DNA of 64,000 bases, taken from the NCBI GenBank assembly GCA_019752015.1, contig JAIEMQ010000008.1, forward strand, positions 1 to 64,000, written 5' to 3'. Shown in pieces: positions 1 to 14,453 of this stretch. The translations under genes and the position numbers were made by a program. Numbering within the stretch: the stretch's first letter is position 1; every line of letters begins with the position of its first letter. This DNA is from Cyanobacteriota bacterium (lineage in GTDB: Bacteria; Acidobacteriota; Vicinamibacteria; Vicinamibacterales; UBA2999). A model generated the notes under the pieces. That model was not told the origin of the DNA. It was given only the letters and a program-made list of their open reading frames with translations, and made no database searches.

Positions 1-2
1 CG

Positions 3-212
3 TTCTACTCGCGAGTCAATCGACACAGCGATGCGTTCAAGAGGGTGACCGTCGAGACGCCGGAGTTCGAGCAACTGGCCGCGGATGCGGCGGCAGTGTT
101 TCAGACCGCCTATGAGACGTATCGACAACGCCGCTACACGCTCCCTGAGGGAGGCGGCCGTCTGCACCGCCACGCGTCTCATCCGGGTGCGGACATCCCG
201 GCGGCGAAGTAG
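3..212 (+). CDS. C-terminal fragment of an unrecognised protein
   Basis: An open frame enters from the left edge and ends at TAG 210-212, giving about 69 residues. The piece is hydrophilic, with a helical stretch rich in Ala, Glu and Gln (EFEQLAADAAAVFQTAYETY) and a basic tail. There is no signal peptide or membrane segment in the visible part, and I do not recognise the family. The codon pattern (GC-rich third positions) supports it being coding. The start lies outside the window. Confidence 0.4.
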   Translation, partial: FYSRVNRHSDAFKRVTVETPEFEQLAADAAAVFQTAYETYRQRRYTLPEGGGRLHRHASHPGADIPAAK

Positions 213-241
213 CCTGGCCGGGCGGTGACGGCCGCGGAGCG

Positions 242-520
242 CTACGAGCGGCGTAAACCTCTCGACGGCAGGATCCGGAGCCGCTTGCGCCCGCCGGCGC
301 GATAGGTCTCGAAGTCGTCGTGGTCGATCGTGAATACCGTCGAAAGGGACTCGCGCTGTGCCAAGTGGACAAGCGAGGCGTCCGCGAAATCCATCGGGCG
401 ATCGCGATAGTTACGCATCAGCCCTTCAATGATCGCCTCACGGCACGCCTGGTGCCACGAATCGGTTCCGTCGAGGTACGCCAGCAACGCGCCGGTATCG
501 GCAAGTGCCCTAACGTGCAC
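242..520 (-). pseudogene. vapC: PIN-domain toxin (VapC type) with internal deletion
   Basis: The N-terminus reads ALADTGALLAYLDGTDSWH, the opening of a PIN-domain ribonuclease with its first catalytic Asp. The second half (MDFADASLVHLA, then FTIDHDDFETY) carries the later acidic positions. The product is only 92 residues where the family usually has about 130. The central block, which normally holds the second conserved acidic residue (Glu, in the helix after the first strand), is missing in frame between REAI and IEGLMRNY. It therefore probably lacks nuclease activity. It follows and overlaps an antitoxin gene that is itself frameshifted, the usual antitoxin-then-toxin order. Family assignment comes from remembered motifs; loss of activity is inference. 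Confidence 0.75.
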
Positions 521-805
521 GAGGCTGTCGCCGCTTCAATCGGGCTCTCACGAGTTCTCGAACCCGCTCGCTTCGTCGCGGGACACCTCCCGAGAGGCAT
601 CCCGCGAAGCGGCTTGCCCGGGCGTGGAGACGACGCTGGTGAACGCTCTCCGAACCGCCGGCATCGGTCGTTGCACCGAGGTGATCGGCGACGATTTGGT
701 CGAGCAGCTGGGCGACGCTTCGATTGGCGCTGCGCGCCGCTTCTTCCAGACTGCCTTCATCGCAGGCGAGACTCGCCACGTGTACACTTCACTCTTCCGG
801 GCCAT
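510..805 (-). pseudogene. Antitoxin partner of PIN toxin, frameshifted near N-terminus
   Basis: The first frame begins MARKSEVYTWRVSPAMKA, a beta-strand-like start of ribbon-helix-helix antitoxins, then degenerates. A second frame picks up immediately with LEEAARSANRSVAQLLDQIV and continues to a basic C-terminus (RRSERVRELVRARLKRR) ending at 510. Joining the frames near 750 restores a normal antitoxin, so one base appears to be missing around the AAGGCAGTCTGG stretch. The end overlaps the start of the truncated PIN toxin. In such systems the antitoxin binds the toxin and represses the operon promoter. Because the toxin also carries a large deletion, decay of the pair is more likely than a sequencing error here. 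Confidence 0.7.
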
Positions 806-859
806 GCATTACAGTGTAATGCATCGTCCGCACCGGACAACGCCGGTATCCGCCTGTCA

Positions 860-1125
860 CTCCACGCTGCGAATGCGTTGCGCGATGCGGCTCCGGGCAA
901 GCCAGCCCCAATCGCCCCGCCCACATCTCGAGATACGGCCAGTCCAAGCGCCGGCTGCGCCGCGATCACCTTGCGCACGTCGCGCAGATGGATCCCGGAA
1001 CTCGGCGTCGAACATCGCGATGAGCCGTTCCGCGCCCTCGAGCCGGGTCGTGACGAGTGCCAGCACCGAGAACTCATCGAGCATCGTCTCCGGGCCATGA
1101 GAGTCCAGCATGATTGGCGGCCGGG
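860..1125 (-). pseudogene. Possible remnant of a nucleotidyltransferase-type protein
   Basis: No single frame is convincing, but three overlapping minus-strand frames give protein-like pieces in order: LDEFSVLALVTTRLEGAERL, then HLRDVRKVIAAQPALGLA, then LDWPYLEMWAGRLGL. The second and third resemble the C-terminal region of DUF6036-like nucleotidyltransferases (residues around LRDVxxIL and the closing YIExW helix). This would require at least two frameshifts. Weak call, offered only because the segment otherwise has no gene and borders the decayed toxin-antitoxin pair. Confidence 0.22.
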
Positions 1126-1146
1126 CGCGGCGGTTGGGCAATCTCC

Positions 1147-1177
1147 TTGACAGCGCAACGCGGGTTGTCCGTATACT
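1147..1177 (+). promoter_or_regulatory. Candidate sigma-70-like promoter of metal cassette 1
   Basis: TTGACA at 1147-1152 is a perfect -35 hexamer, and TATACT at 1172-1177 matches the -10 at five of six positions. The spacer is 19 bases, longer than the optimal 17, so strength is uncertain. It sits just upstream of the His-rich secreted protein gene and argues for a start downstream of it rather than at an in-frame codon at 1110. Confidence 0.45.
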
Positions 1178-1184
1178 GACGGTC

Positions 1185-1553
1185 TTGATCCGAAGCCGCC
1201 GCTCCCGGCTCGTGATGTCTGCCATCGCGCTCTGCATGGCGGTGGTGCCGTCCTATACGGCGCCGCGGCACGCCCACGAGCAGACGTCGGGCGCGATCCT
1301 GGTGCACAGCCACCCACACGAAGAACACGCCGGCCATTCGAACGCCATCGATCACGGAGCAGAGAAGCAGATTCCGGCGGTATCGACGGCATTCAGAGTC
1401 GAGCGCACGCTCGAGATCACGCCGGTGGTGCTGACGGCGGTTATTCCGGTTCCTGCGCACACACCGGAGCTGGCCTCGAACGTCCCGGAAGATGACCCGG
1501 TCATTCACGGTCCGCCCATTGCGGTTCCGTCGCTCCGCGCGCCTCCCGCCTAG
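1185..1553 (+). CDS. Small His-rich secreted protein heading cassette 1
   Basis: With TTG at 1185 as start, the product has a basic n-region (IRSRRSR), a hydrophobic core (LVMSAIALCMAVV) and a plausible cleavage near SYTA, i.e. a Sec signal peptide. The mature part opens with a His cluster (HAHEQ, then HSHPHEEHAGH) suited to binding divalent metal, followed by a Pro/Val-rich tail without recognised domain. Start codons at 1212 (GTG) and 1215 (ATG) are alternatives but would remove the basic n-region. The gene lies 73 bases ahead of czcC and probably shares its transcript. A role as periplasmic metal binder is inferred from composition and position. Confidence 0.6.
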   Translation: MIRSRRSRLVMSAIALCMAVVPSYTAPRHAHEQTSGAILVHSHPHEEHAGHSNAIDHGAEKQIPAVSTAFRVERTLEITPVVLTAVIPVPAHTPELASNVPEDDPVIHGPPIAVPSLRAPPA

Positions 1554-1626
1554 CCCTCAGCTGTACCTTCCGCGACCGCTCGCGGCATATCTTTCGTTCG
1601 ACAATTCGTTCTCGTTGTGAGGTGCC

Positions 1627-3039
1627 ATGTCCATCGGCTTTGGCGCACCCGGGCCATGCCCGTGGCGCGCGCCTGCGGCAATCGTGCTGGCCGTCGCGTT
1701 CCTTCTGGGAGCGGCGCACCAGGCGCACAGTCAGGAACCGGTTTCGCAACGCCCTCTGGGCCGGGACGTTCCGGTGTTCGTGCCGCCGGCGGCCGGCGCG
1801 CCAGGCCCCGGGGTGTCGCAGCGCGACAACCCGGGCGGCGTCCTCACGCTTCGCAACGCCGTCGCGCTGGCGCTGCTGCAGAATCCTGTGCTCGCCTCGT
1901 TCGCGTGGGACATCCGGGCCCAGGAGGCACGCATCCTTCAGGCGGGCCAGCGGCCGAATCCGGCATTGGGTGTTCTGGTCGAGGATTTCGGTGGACGGGA
2001 CTTTGGAGGCGGCGCCGTCAACGAGCCCATTCAGTCGCAAACGACGATTCAACTCAGTCAACTCGTCGAACTTGGCGGGAAACGGACGGCGCGCCGCGAG
2101 CTGGCCGCGTTGAATCGCGATCTTTCATCGTGGGACTACGAGACCGCCCGCATCGACATCCTGACCGAGGTCACGCAGGCATTCACGGACGTGCTGGCCG
2201 CGCAGGAGACGCTGGCGCAAATCGAACGGACGACCCAACTCGTCGACCAGGTCCAGCAGAGTGTCGCCGCGCGCGTCGTTGCCGGCGTGGTCTCACCGAT
2301 CGAAGAGACGCGAGCCAGCGTCGCACTCGGGTCGGTGCGCGTCGAAGTAGCGAAAGCGCGCCGGTATCTCGAGGCCAGCCGTGTGCGTCTCTCTCTTCTG
2401 TGGGGCCAGCCCACGCCGCTGTTCACCTCCGTGGAAGGCGCGCTCCGGCAACCCCCGCTTCCGCTCCCGGCCCTGGAGACCCTGGCGGCCCGGTTGCAGC
2501 AGAACCCCGAGATGGCGCGCTGGGCGACGGAGCTCTCGCAACGCGAGGCATCGCTGCGTGTGCAACGTGCGCGGGCCGTTCCGGATATCTCTGTCCTTGG
2601 CGGTTACCGCCGCTTCACGGACGTCGACGCCAAGGCATTGGTCGGGGGCGTGACGATGTCGCTGCCGCTGTTCGACCGGAACAAAGGCGGCATCCGCGAA
2701 GCCGAACTGCGCCTGGTCAAAGCGGCTGAAGAACGACGAGCCACCGAAACGCGGCTGGTCGCCGCGCTCGTGGATGCCTACGCCGTCCTCGCCGCCGCCT
2801 ACGACGAAGTCACGCTGTTGCGTGCAGCCGTGGTCCCCGGTTCGCAACAGGCGTTCGAAGCGGTCAGTGAGGGCTACCGCCTCGGACGATTCGGGTTCCT
2901 CGACGTCCTGGAGTCGCAGCGGACGTTGATCGCCAATGACAGCCAGTACTTGCGCGCGCTCTCGCAGTATCGCAAGGCCATTGCGGCGGTCGAGCGCCTG
3001 ATCGGCGAGCCGCTGAGCCCTGCCCCGTCACGAGAGTAG
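1627..3039 (+). CDS. czcC: CzcC-family outer-membrane efflux factor (cassette 1)
   Basis: 470 residues with a cleavable signal peptide (hydrophobic AAIVLAVAFLLGAAHQ, then HS). The body is the TolC-type repeat architecture: long amphipathic helices with the characteristic NPVLASF and QRPNPALGV segments in the first half, and NPEMARW and VPDISVLGGYRRF in the second repeat, ending in a helix with GYRLGRFGFLDVLESQRTL. Such proteins form a trimeric barrel plus periplasmic tunnel and export substrate from an RND pump. The ATG at 1627 is preceded by GAGGTG. czcB starts 4 bases after the stop. Metal specificity is not encoded here; it follows from the neighbouring CzcA. Confidence 0.93.
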   Translation: MSIGFGAPGPCPWRAPAAIVLAVAFLLGAAHQAHSQEPVSQRPLGRDVPVFVPPAAGAPGPGVSQRDNPGGVLTLRNAVALALLQNPVLASFAWDIRAQEARILQAGQRPNPALGVLVEDFGGRDFGGGAVNEPIQSQTTIQLSQLVELGGKRTARRELAALNRDLSSWDYETARIDILTEVTQAFTDVLAAQETLAQIERTTQLVDQVQQSVAARVVAGVVSPIEETRASVALGSVRVEVAKARRYLEASRVRLSLLWGQPTPLFTSVEGALRQPPLPLPALETLAARLQQNPEMARWATELSQREASLRVQRARAVPDISVLGGYRRFTDVDAKALVGGVTMSLPLFDRNKGGIREAELRLVKAAEERRATETRLVAALVDAYAVLAAAYDEVTLLRAAVVPGSQQAFEAVSEGYRLGRFGFLDVLESQRTLIANDSQYLRALSQYRKAIAAVERLIGEPLSPAPSRE

Positions 3040-3043
3040 TCGC

Positions 3044-9548
<6,505 letters not shown>

Positions 9549-9590
9549 GGACGAACCAGTGGAGGAGGACCGATCGATGCGGTGATCGGG

Positions 9591-9606
9591 GGCTGGCGTG
9601 CCAGCC
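9591..9606 (+). terminator. Inverted repeat after cassette 1, possible transcription stop
   Basis: GGCTGGCGTGCCAGCC is a perfect inverted repeat lying 43 bases after the ATPase stop and before the PEGA gene. There is no following T-run, so it is not a classical intrinsic terminator; it could be a weak terminator or a protein-binding palindrome. Confidence 0.35.
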
Positions 9607-9685
9607 GTGATGAGCGCATACTATAGAAAGCCGCGCCTGAGTCCGTAGTCACGGACGTTGATGAATATCTGTATTGGGGGTTCCC

Positions 9686-10336
9686 ATGCGAGTACCAATC
9701 GGCACATTGATCGTAGCGGCCGCGGCAGCTATCGCGCTGACAGCGACGCCCGCGGCGGCGCAGCACGGCGGCGGCGGACACGGCGGCGGCGGCGGACACG
9801 GTGGCGGCGGCCACGTGTCAGGCGGCGCAACACATCGAGGCACTCACGCGGGCGGTGGCAGCTTCGGTCCGGCTATACGCCGGGCCGTCCCGCACGTGAC
9901 GGCAGCCACACCGCACCTCGATCGGCGGACGACCGTGGTCGTGCCATCGCGTGGAGGTCACATTGGCGGAACGTTGGGCCTGGGCTTCGGCATCGGCGCG
10001 TACGGGTACCCCTACGCTTATTCGAGGTACGGCTACGGGTATCCAGGCTATTACGGATCCTCGACGGGATATTACGGCGGCGCGCCGGGCTATTACTACG
10101 GGCGTGCCCGTCTCCGGATTCTTGATGCGCCCCGCGACGCCCAGGTCTTTGTCGACGGCGTCTACGTCGGCATGGTCAACGACTTCGATGGCCGGCTGCA
10201 GCATCTCGATCTCACGCCCGGCGTCCATCAGATCGAAATCCGCGCGCGCGGCTTCGCGCCGATCGTCTTCGACGTCAACGCCGTCGATGGTCGTACGATC
10301 ACATACCGCGCGCAACTGCTGCCAGGCCGGCCCTAG
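9686..10336 (+). CDS. Secreted PEGA-domain protein, His/Gly-rich
   Basis: 216 residues from ATG 9686, five bases after a G-run that can serve as ribosome site. A signal peptide (LIVAAAAAIALTATPAAA) precedes a Gly/His-rich linker of GGGGH repeats, a Tyr/Gly-rich segment (YGYPGYYG type) and a C-terminal PEGA domain (RILDAPRDAQVFVDGVYVG to the end). PEGA domains are small beta-folds found on surface or periplasmic proteins and often assist attachment to the cell envelope. The His repeats could bind metal. A paralogue with the same layout is at 62223-62843. Function beyond envelope location is not known. Confidence 0.85.
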   Translation: MRVPIGTLIVAAAAAIALTATPAAAQHGGGGHGGGGGHGGGGHVSGGATHRGTHAGGGSFGPAIRRAVPHVTAATPHLDRRTTVVVPSRGGHIGGTLGLGFGIGAYGYPYAYSRYGYGYPGYYGSSTGYYGGAPGYYYGRARLRILDAPRDAQVFVDGVYVGMVNDFDGRLQHLDLTPGVHQIEIRARGFAPIVFDVNAVDGRTITYRAQLLPGRP

Positions 10337-10386
10337 CCCGGCAGTCAGCGCCGAACCGGCTCATCCGTAAGACGCGAGCTGGCGCC

Positions 10387-11037
10387 ATGCTTGCATGTGC
10401 TACCGCCGTGGATCTTTCAATTTTCGCTCTCGCCCGTCGTGCCGCGGCGATGTCGGTGGTCGTCGCGACGACGATGCCAATCTTTGCCCAGACGCCAGCC
10501 AAGCCGGCGACTCCGCCGTCCACGCCGGCGAGTCAACCGGCCACCGCCCCGAATCAAACCGCCGCGACGCTTGCTGAATTCACCGCTCGCATCAACGAGT
10601 ACATGGCGATGCACCGCAAGCTGGCGAATGAGACCGGCAAAATCAACGACACCAAGAAGCCTGCAGAAATCACCCTGCGGGAGGAGGCGCTTGGCAAGCT
10701 CATCCAGACCAATCGCGCCGAAGCGAAACAGGGTGATTTATTCACGCCCGCCGTTCAGACACTGTTCAAAGCCATTATCAAGCAGGAGTACGCACGACGG
10801 ACGGCTGCGATGCGCAAGGATCGCAAGCAAGATCAGGACGAGCTCGCAGATTTCACGCCGATTGTCAACCAAACGTATCCCCCTCAAAAGCCGTTGGTGA
10901 CGTTTCCAGCCGGCCTGTTACGTGCGTTACCCAAATTGCCCAGGGAACTGGAATACCGCCTGGTACAGCGCAACCTCATTCTGCGCGACATCGAAGCGAA
11001 CATCATCGTCGACTTTATCCCCGCCGCCACGCCTTAG
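10387..11037 (+). CDS. Secreted protein of unknown function
   Basis: 216 residues with a long signal sequence ending around IFAQ, then a Pro/Thr/Ala-rich spacer (residues about 37-60) and a mostly helical domain rich in Lys and Glu. The C-terminus holds a motif LPRELEYRLVQRNLILRD followed by IEANIIVDFIP, which I remember as recurring in small secreted proteins of related bacteria but cannot name. The stop codon overlaps the ribosome site of the metallophosphatase gene 9 bases downstream, so the two are probably co-transcribed. Confidence 0.75.
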   Translation: MLACATAVDLSIFALARRAAAMSVVVATTMPIFAQTPAKPATPPSTPASQPATAPNQTAATLAEFTARINEYMAMHRKLANETGKINDTKKPAEITLREEALGKLIQTNRAEAKQGDLFTPAVQTLFKAIIKQEYARRTAAMRKDRKQDQDELADFTPIVNQTYPPQKPLVTFPAGLLRALPKLPRELEYRLVQRNLILRDIEANIIVDFIPAATP

Positions 11038-11046
11038 GAGGTTTCC

Positions 11047-11895
11047 GTGTCGAGACGCGTTTGTCTGCTTGGCGTTGTGCTGATCGCCAGCACAGCCATT
11101 GCCGTTGCCCAGGAACTGACCTTACCGCTCGCCCAGGGCTCCGTTCGCCTGCTGGTGATCGGCGATAGCGGTACCGGCGACACCGTTCAGAACGAAGTCG
11201 CGCGTCAGATGGCGAACTTCCGCGCGAAGTTCCCCTTTGATTTCGCCATCATGCTCGGCGACAACATGTATGGATCCGAGCGTCCGCAGGACTATGTGCG
11301 AAAATTCGAAGCGCCGTACAAACCGTTACTCGATGCGAAAGTCGAGTTTTACGCCACGCTCGGGAACCACGACGATCCCAACCAGCGCTTCTACAAAGCC
11401 TTCAATCTTGGCGGCGAGCGGTACCGCACATTCCGGAAAGGTAATGCGCGATTTTTTGCCCTCGACAGCAACTACATGGATCCCGACCAGGTGCGGTGGC
11501 TCGAGAAAGAACTACAGGCCTCCGGATCCGATTGGAAGATTGCCTATTTCCACCATCCGCTCTATACCGCGGCGACGCGCGGACCGACCGTGGAGCTGCG
11601 CGCCGTGCTCGAACCGCTGTTCCTGAAATACGGAGTCAACGTCGTCTTCACCGGCCATGAACATCTCTACGAGCGCGTGAAACCGCAGAAGGGCATTCAA
11701 TATTTCGTCGCCGGCGGATCGGCGAAGTTACGCCCGGGCGATCTCCAAAAGAGCGCGCAGACCGAGGTCGGGTACGACCGCGATCGAAGCTTCATGCTCG
11801 TCGAGATTGCCGGCGACGCGTTGCACTTTCAAACCATCTCGCGGACCGGAGCGACGGTCGACAAAGGTGTGATTCAGCGCCAAACACCGCGCTGA
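11047..11895 (+). CDS. Secreted calcineurin-like metallophosphoesterase
   Basis: 282 residues from a GTG preceded by AGGAGG. A signal peptide (VCLLGVVLIASTAIAVAQ) is followed by the full metallophosphoesterase set: GDSGTGD, LGDNMYG, LGNHDD, FHHPLYT and FTGHEHLYER. These residues bind a two-metal centre and hydrolyse phosphate esters. The order and the tyrosine-bearing NMYGS/HHPLYT context resemble purple-acid-phosphatase-like enzymes. It should act in the periplasm or outside. It pairs with the unknown secreted protein upstream. Confidence 0.9.
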   Translation: MSRRVCLLGVVLIASTAIAVAQELTLPLAQGSVRLLVIGDSGTGDTVQNEVARQMANFRAKFPFDFAIMLGDNMYGSERPQDYVRKFEAPYKPLLDAKVEFYATLGNHDDPNQRFYKAFNLGGERYRTFRKGNARFFALDSNYMDPDQVRWLEKELQASGSDWKIAYFHHPLYTAATRGPTVELRAVLEPLFLKYGVNVVFTGHEHLYERVKPQKGIQYFVAGGSAKLRPGDLQKSAQTEVGYDRDRSFMLVEIAGDALHFQTISRTGATVDKGVIQRQTPR

Positions 11896-11915
11896 GGCCG
11901 CTTCGGCGCCGCATC

Positions 11916-12026
11916 TCAGCGGAATTGATGGGGAATCCACATCTCCATGGTCATGATCAGGATCACGACGACGGCGATGACGACGACCAGGATCGTACCC
12001 AAATCGGGCCGGAGTTTCTCAAGCAT
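11916..12026 (-). CDS. 36-residue single-span membrane protein coupled to P1B ATPase
   Basis: ATG at 12026 lies within the last codons of the ATPase gene and shares the bases ATGCTTGA with its stop, an 8-base overlap typical of translational coupling. The product has a short charged head (MLEKLRPDLG), one strongly hydrophobic helix (TILVVVIAVVVILIMTM) and a brief tail (EMWIPHQFR). Met, His and Glu near the helix end could contact a metal. Small one-helix subunits are known for other P-type ATPases (for example KdpF), so a subunit or regulator of the adjacent pump is a reasonable inference. I know no named family for it. Confidence 0.6.
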   Translation of the reverse strand: MLEKLRPDLGTILVVVIAVVVILIMTMEMWIPHQFR

Positions 12027-14448
12027 GCGGCCCCCGCGGCGGCGCCGCCACGCCGGGGCCGGCCCCTGAATATCCCAGCAGCCTCAACGCGTTGCCAACG
12101 ACCAGCAGCGTACTGCCTTCGTGCACGACCACGGCAAACCCCATTCCGGCGATGCCCGTGGTCGTGGCGATCACCAAGAGCGCGATCACCGACATCGATG
12201 CGACAAGGTTTTGCCGGATGATCCGGCGGGTCTGCCGTGCCAGACCGATGGCGAACGGCAATTGTCCAAGATCGTCCGCCATCAACGCAACATCCGCGGC
12301 CTCGAGCGCCGCCGCCGTGCCGGCCGCGCCCATCGCGATGCCAACCGTGGCGTTGGCGAGGGCCGGCGCATCGTTGACACCATCCCCAACCATGCCGACG
12401 CGGCCATATTTGCCCGTGAGCTCGCGGATCACCGTTACTTTGTCTTCCGGCAGCAGGTTGGCGCGGACCGCATCGATGCCAACGTCCTTGCCGACGGCCT
12501 CGGCGACGAAGGTGTTGTCGCCGGACAGCATGATGATTGGCGACACGCCGAGCGCCCTGAGCTGCTCGAGAATCTGTTTGACGCCTTCGCGCGGACGATC
12601 GGCGATCCCGTACACACCGATGAACTTGTCGCCGTGACGAACCACGACGGTGCTCCGGCCGGCGCTCTGTTGGACGCCCACTGCGGCCCGAACAGGCTCA
12701 GGTATGTCGATGCCGAGCTCCTCCCACAGCCGCAGACCGCCGATTTCGACGGGCTTCCCGCTCACGATCGATCGTACGCCGCGGGCGGTCAGGCTTTGGA
12801 GGTCGCCCGCTTCGGGCAACGCGCCGCCAAGGGACTCGGCATGACGGACGATCGCGTCGGCGAGCGGATGCTGGGACTTCCGTTCCACCGCGGCGGTGAT
12901 TCGGACCACCTCATCGAGCGGGGTGTCGAGAGGCGTCACCTCGATGACTTCGGGGCGCCCAATGGTCAACGTACCGGTTTTGTCGAGGGCCAGGGCGCGG
13001 GTGGCGCCGAGATTTTCCAGGTGCGCGCCACCTTTGATCAGCACGCCGCGCCGCGCGGCTTGCGCAATGCTCGCGAGGATCGCCGCGGGAGTGCCGATCG
13101 CGAGCGCGCACGGCGTGGCCGCCACGAGCAACGCCATCCCGCGATAGAAGCTCACCGACCAGGTCCAGACGCCCAGCAGCGGCGGTACGATGATCAGCAG
13201 CGCATCAGCCACGAGCACGATCGGCACGAACACACGTTCAAAGCGCTCCACGAATTGCTGGGTCGGCGCCTTCTGCGTCTGCGCTTCTGCGACCAGGGTG
13301 ATGATGCGGTCCAGCGTGCGATCGCCCGCCGCGCGCGTCGTCGCAATCTCGAGCGTGCCATCACCGTTGACGGTGCCGGCGAAGACCTCGGCGCCAACGG
13401 CTTTTTCGACGGGCACCGACTCGCCGGTAATTGGAGCCTGGTTGACGGCCGACTGCCCGGCGCTGACCGACCCATCGACCGGGATGCGTTCGGCAGGCCT
13501 GACGATGACGATGGCGCCGACCGCGACTTGTTCGACGGGCACGTCCTCTTCACGCCCGTCCTGCCGTTTCACGCGCGCGCGCCTGGGCGCCAGCTCGCCA
13601 AGTGCACGAATCGCGTTGCGCGCGCGATCGAGCGCATAGTGTTCAAGCGCGTGCGCGAGGGCGAACAGAAACAGCAGGAACGCCCCTTCCGCCCATTCGC
13701 CCAGCAGCCCAGCGCCGGTCGCGGCGACCAGCATCAGGAGATCGATGTCGAAACGGAAGGCGCCCTTGCGAACGCTGGCGAGGGCATGCCGTGCGAGATC
13801 GTATCCACCAAAGGCGTAGGCGGCGGCGTACAGCGCGATGGCGGGCGTACTCGGCAGTCCGAACCACTTTTCGCCCGCGAAGCCGGCGAAGAGCAGCGTC
13901 CCGGACGCCAGGCTCCAGGCCAACTCCTGGTTGCGGCTGTACCAAGAGCGTGGCGGTTCGGGAGTCGTCCCCGCCGGCTGCCCGGCAGCAGTGCTGTCGA
14001 CTTCGGCAAGACCGATCGCATCGATCGCGGACGTGATGGCATCGAGGGACGTGACCGACTTGTCGAATTCGACCCGCACGCGCTGCGCCGGCAGGCTGAC
14101 AGCGGCATCGAGGACACCCTGGATGCGCCTTACCGCCTGCTCGATGCGGCCGGCAATATCCTCCGCGCCGACGACGCGAATCGGCAACGTGGCATGGCCG
14201 TAGCGCTCGGTCAACTGGGCGCCGGCGGCACGCGCGCGGCCGTTCAAGCGCTCCAGCGACAACACCCCTGCGTCGTAGTGAAGGCAGAGCGTCGGCGCCG
14301 CTACCTTGGGCGGCATCAATACGTGGGCATCGCTGATGCCGGGCTCGCGCTCGAGTAATTCCTCGAGCCGTTTCACGCAGGCGTCGGCGCCGTCCGAGGC
14401 GTCCGGCAGGAGCACTTCGAGGTCGAGGCGTAATTTGCGAGTCGCCAT
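12019..14448 (-). CDS. Heavy-metal P1B-type ATPase with TPC motif (cassette 2)
   Basis: 809 residues. Two N-terminal ferredoxin-like modules (about residues 5-60 and 78-140) resemble HMA domains but lack the CxxC metal site. Then come the transmembrane helices, TGES, helix 6 with ATPCALAIGTP (Thr445-Pro-Cys447), DKTGTLT, SQHPLADAIV, LSGDN and GDGVNDAPALA. Thr replaces the first Cys of the usual CPC, so substrate probably differs from Cu(I); Zn, Cd or Co are likelier. It lies 5 bases after the PII-like gene in the cassette 2 operon and overlaps the small membrane protein at its end. Confidence 0.92.
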   Translation of the reverse strand: MATRKLRLDLEVLLPDASDGADACVKRLEELLEREPGISDAHVLMPPKVAAPTLCLHYDAGVLSLERLNGRARAAGAQLTERYGHATLPIRVVGAEDIAGRIEQAVRRIQGVLDAAVSLPAQRVRVEFDKSVTSLDAITSAIDAIGLAEVDSTAAGQPAGTTPEPPRSWYSRNQELAWSLASGTLLFAGFAGEKWFGLPSTPAIALYAAAYAFGGYDLARHALASVRKGAFRFDIDLLMLVAATGAGLLGEWAEGAFLLFLFALAHALEHYALDRARNAIRALGELAPRRARVKRQDGREEDVPVEQVAVGAIVIVRPAERIPVDGSVSAGQSAVNQAPITGESVPVEKAVGAEVFAGTVNGDGTLEIATTRAAGDRTLDRIITLVAEAQTQKAPTQQFVERFERVFVPIVLVADALLIIVPPLLGVWTWSVSFYRGMALLVAATPCALAIGTPAAILASIAQAARRGVLIKGGAHLENLGATRALALDKTGTLTIGRPEVIEVTPLDTPLDEVVRITAAVERKSQHPLADAIVRHAESLGGALPEAGDLQSLTARGVRSIVSGKPVEIGGLRLWEELGIDIPEPVRAAVGVQQSAGRSTVVVRHGDKFIGVYGIADRPREGVKQILEQLRALGVSPIIMLSGDNTFVAEAVGKDVGIDAVRANLLPEDKVTVIRELTGKYGRVGMVGDGVNDAPALANATVGIAMGAAGTAAALEAADVALMADDLGQLPFAIGLARQTRRIIRQNLVASMSVIALLVIATTTGIAGMGFAVVVHEGSTLLVVGNALRLLGYSGAGPGVAAPPRGPHA

Positions 14449-14453
14449 GACGG

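Noticed and set aside
12121-14358. 745-codon open frame opposite the second P-type ATPase
   Set aside because: Same antisense effect; low-complexity charged sequence without recognisable fold, while the minus strand carries every ATPase motif.
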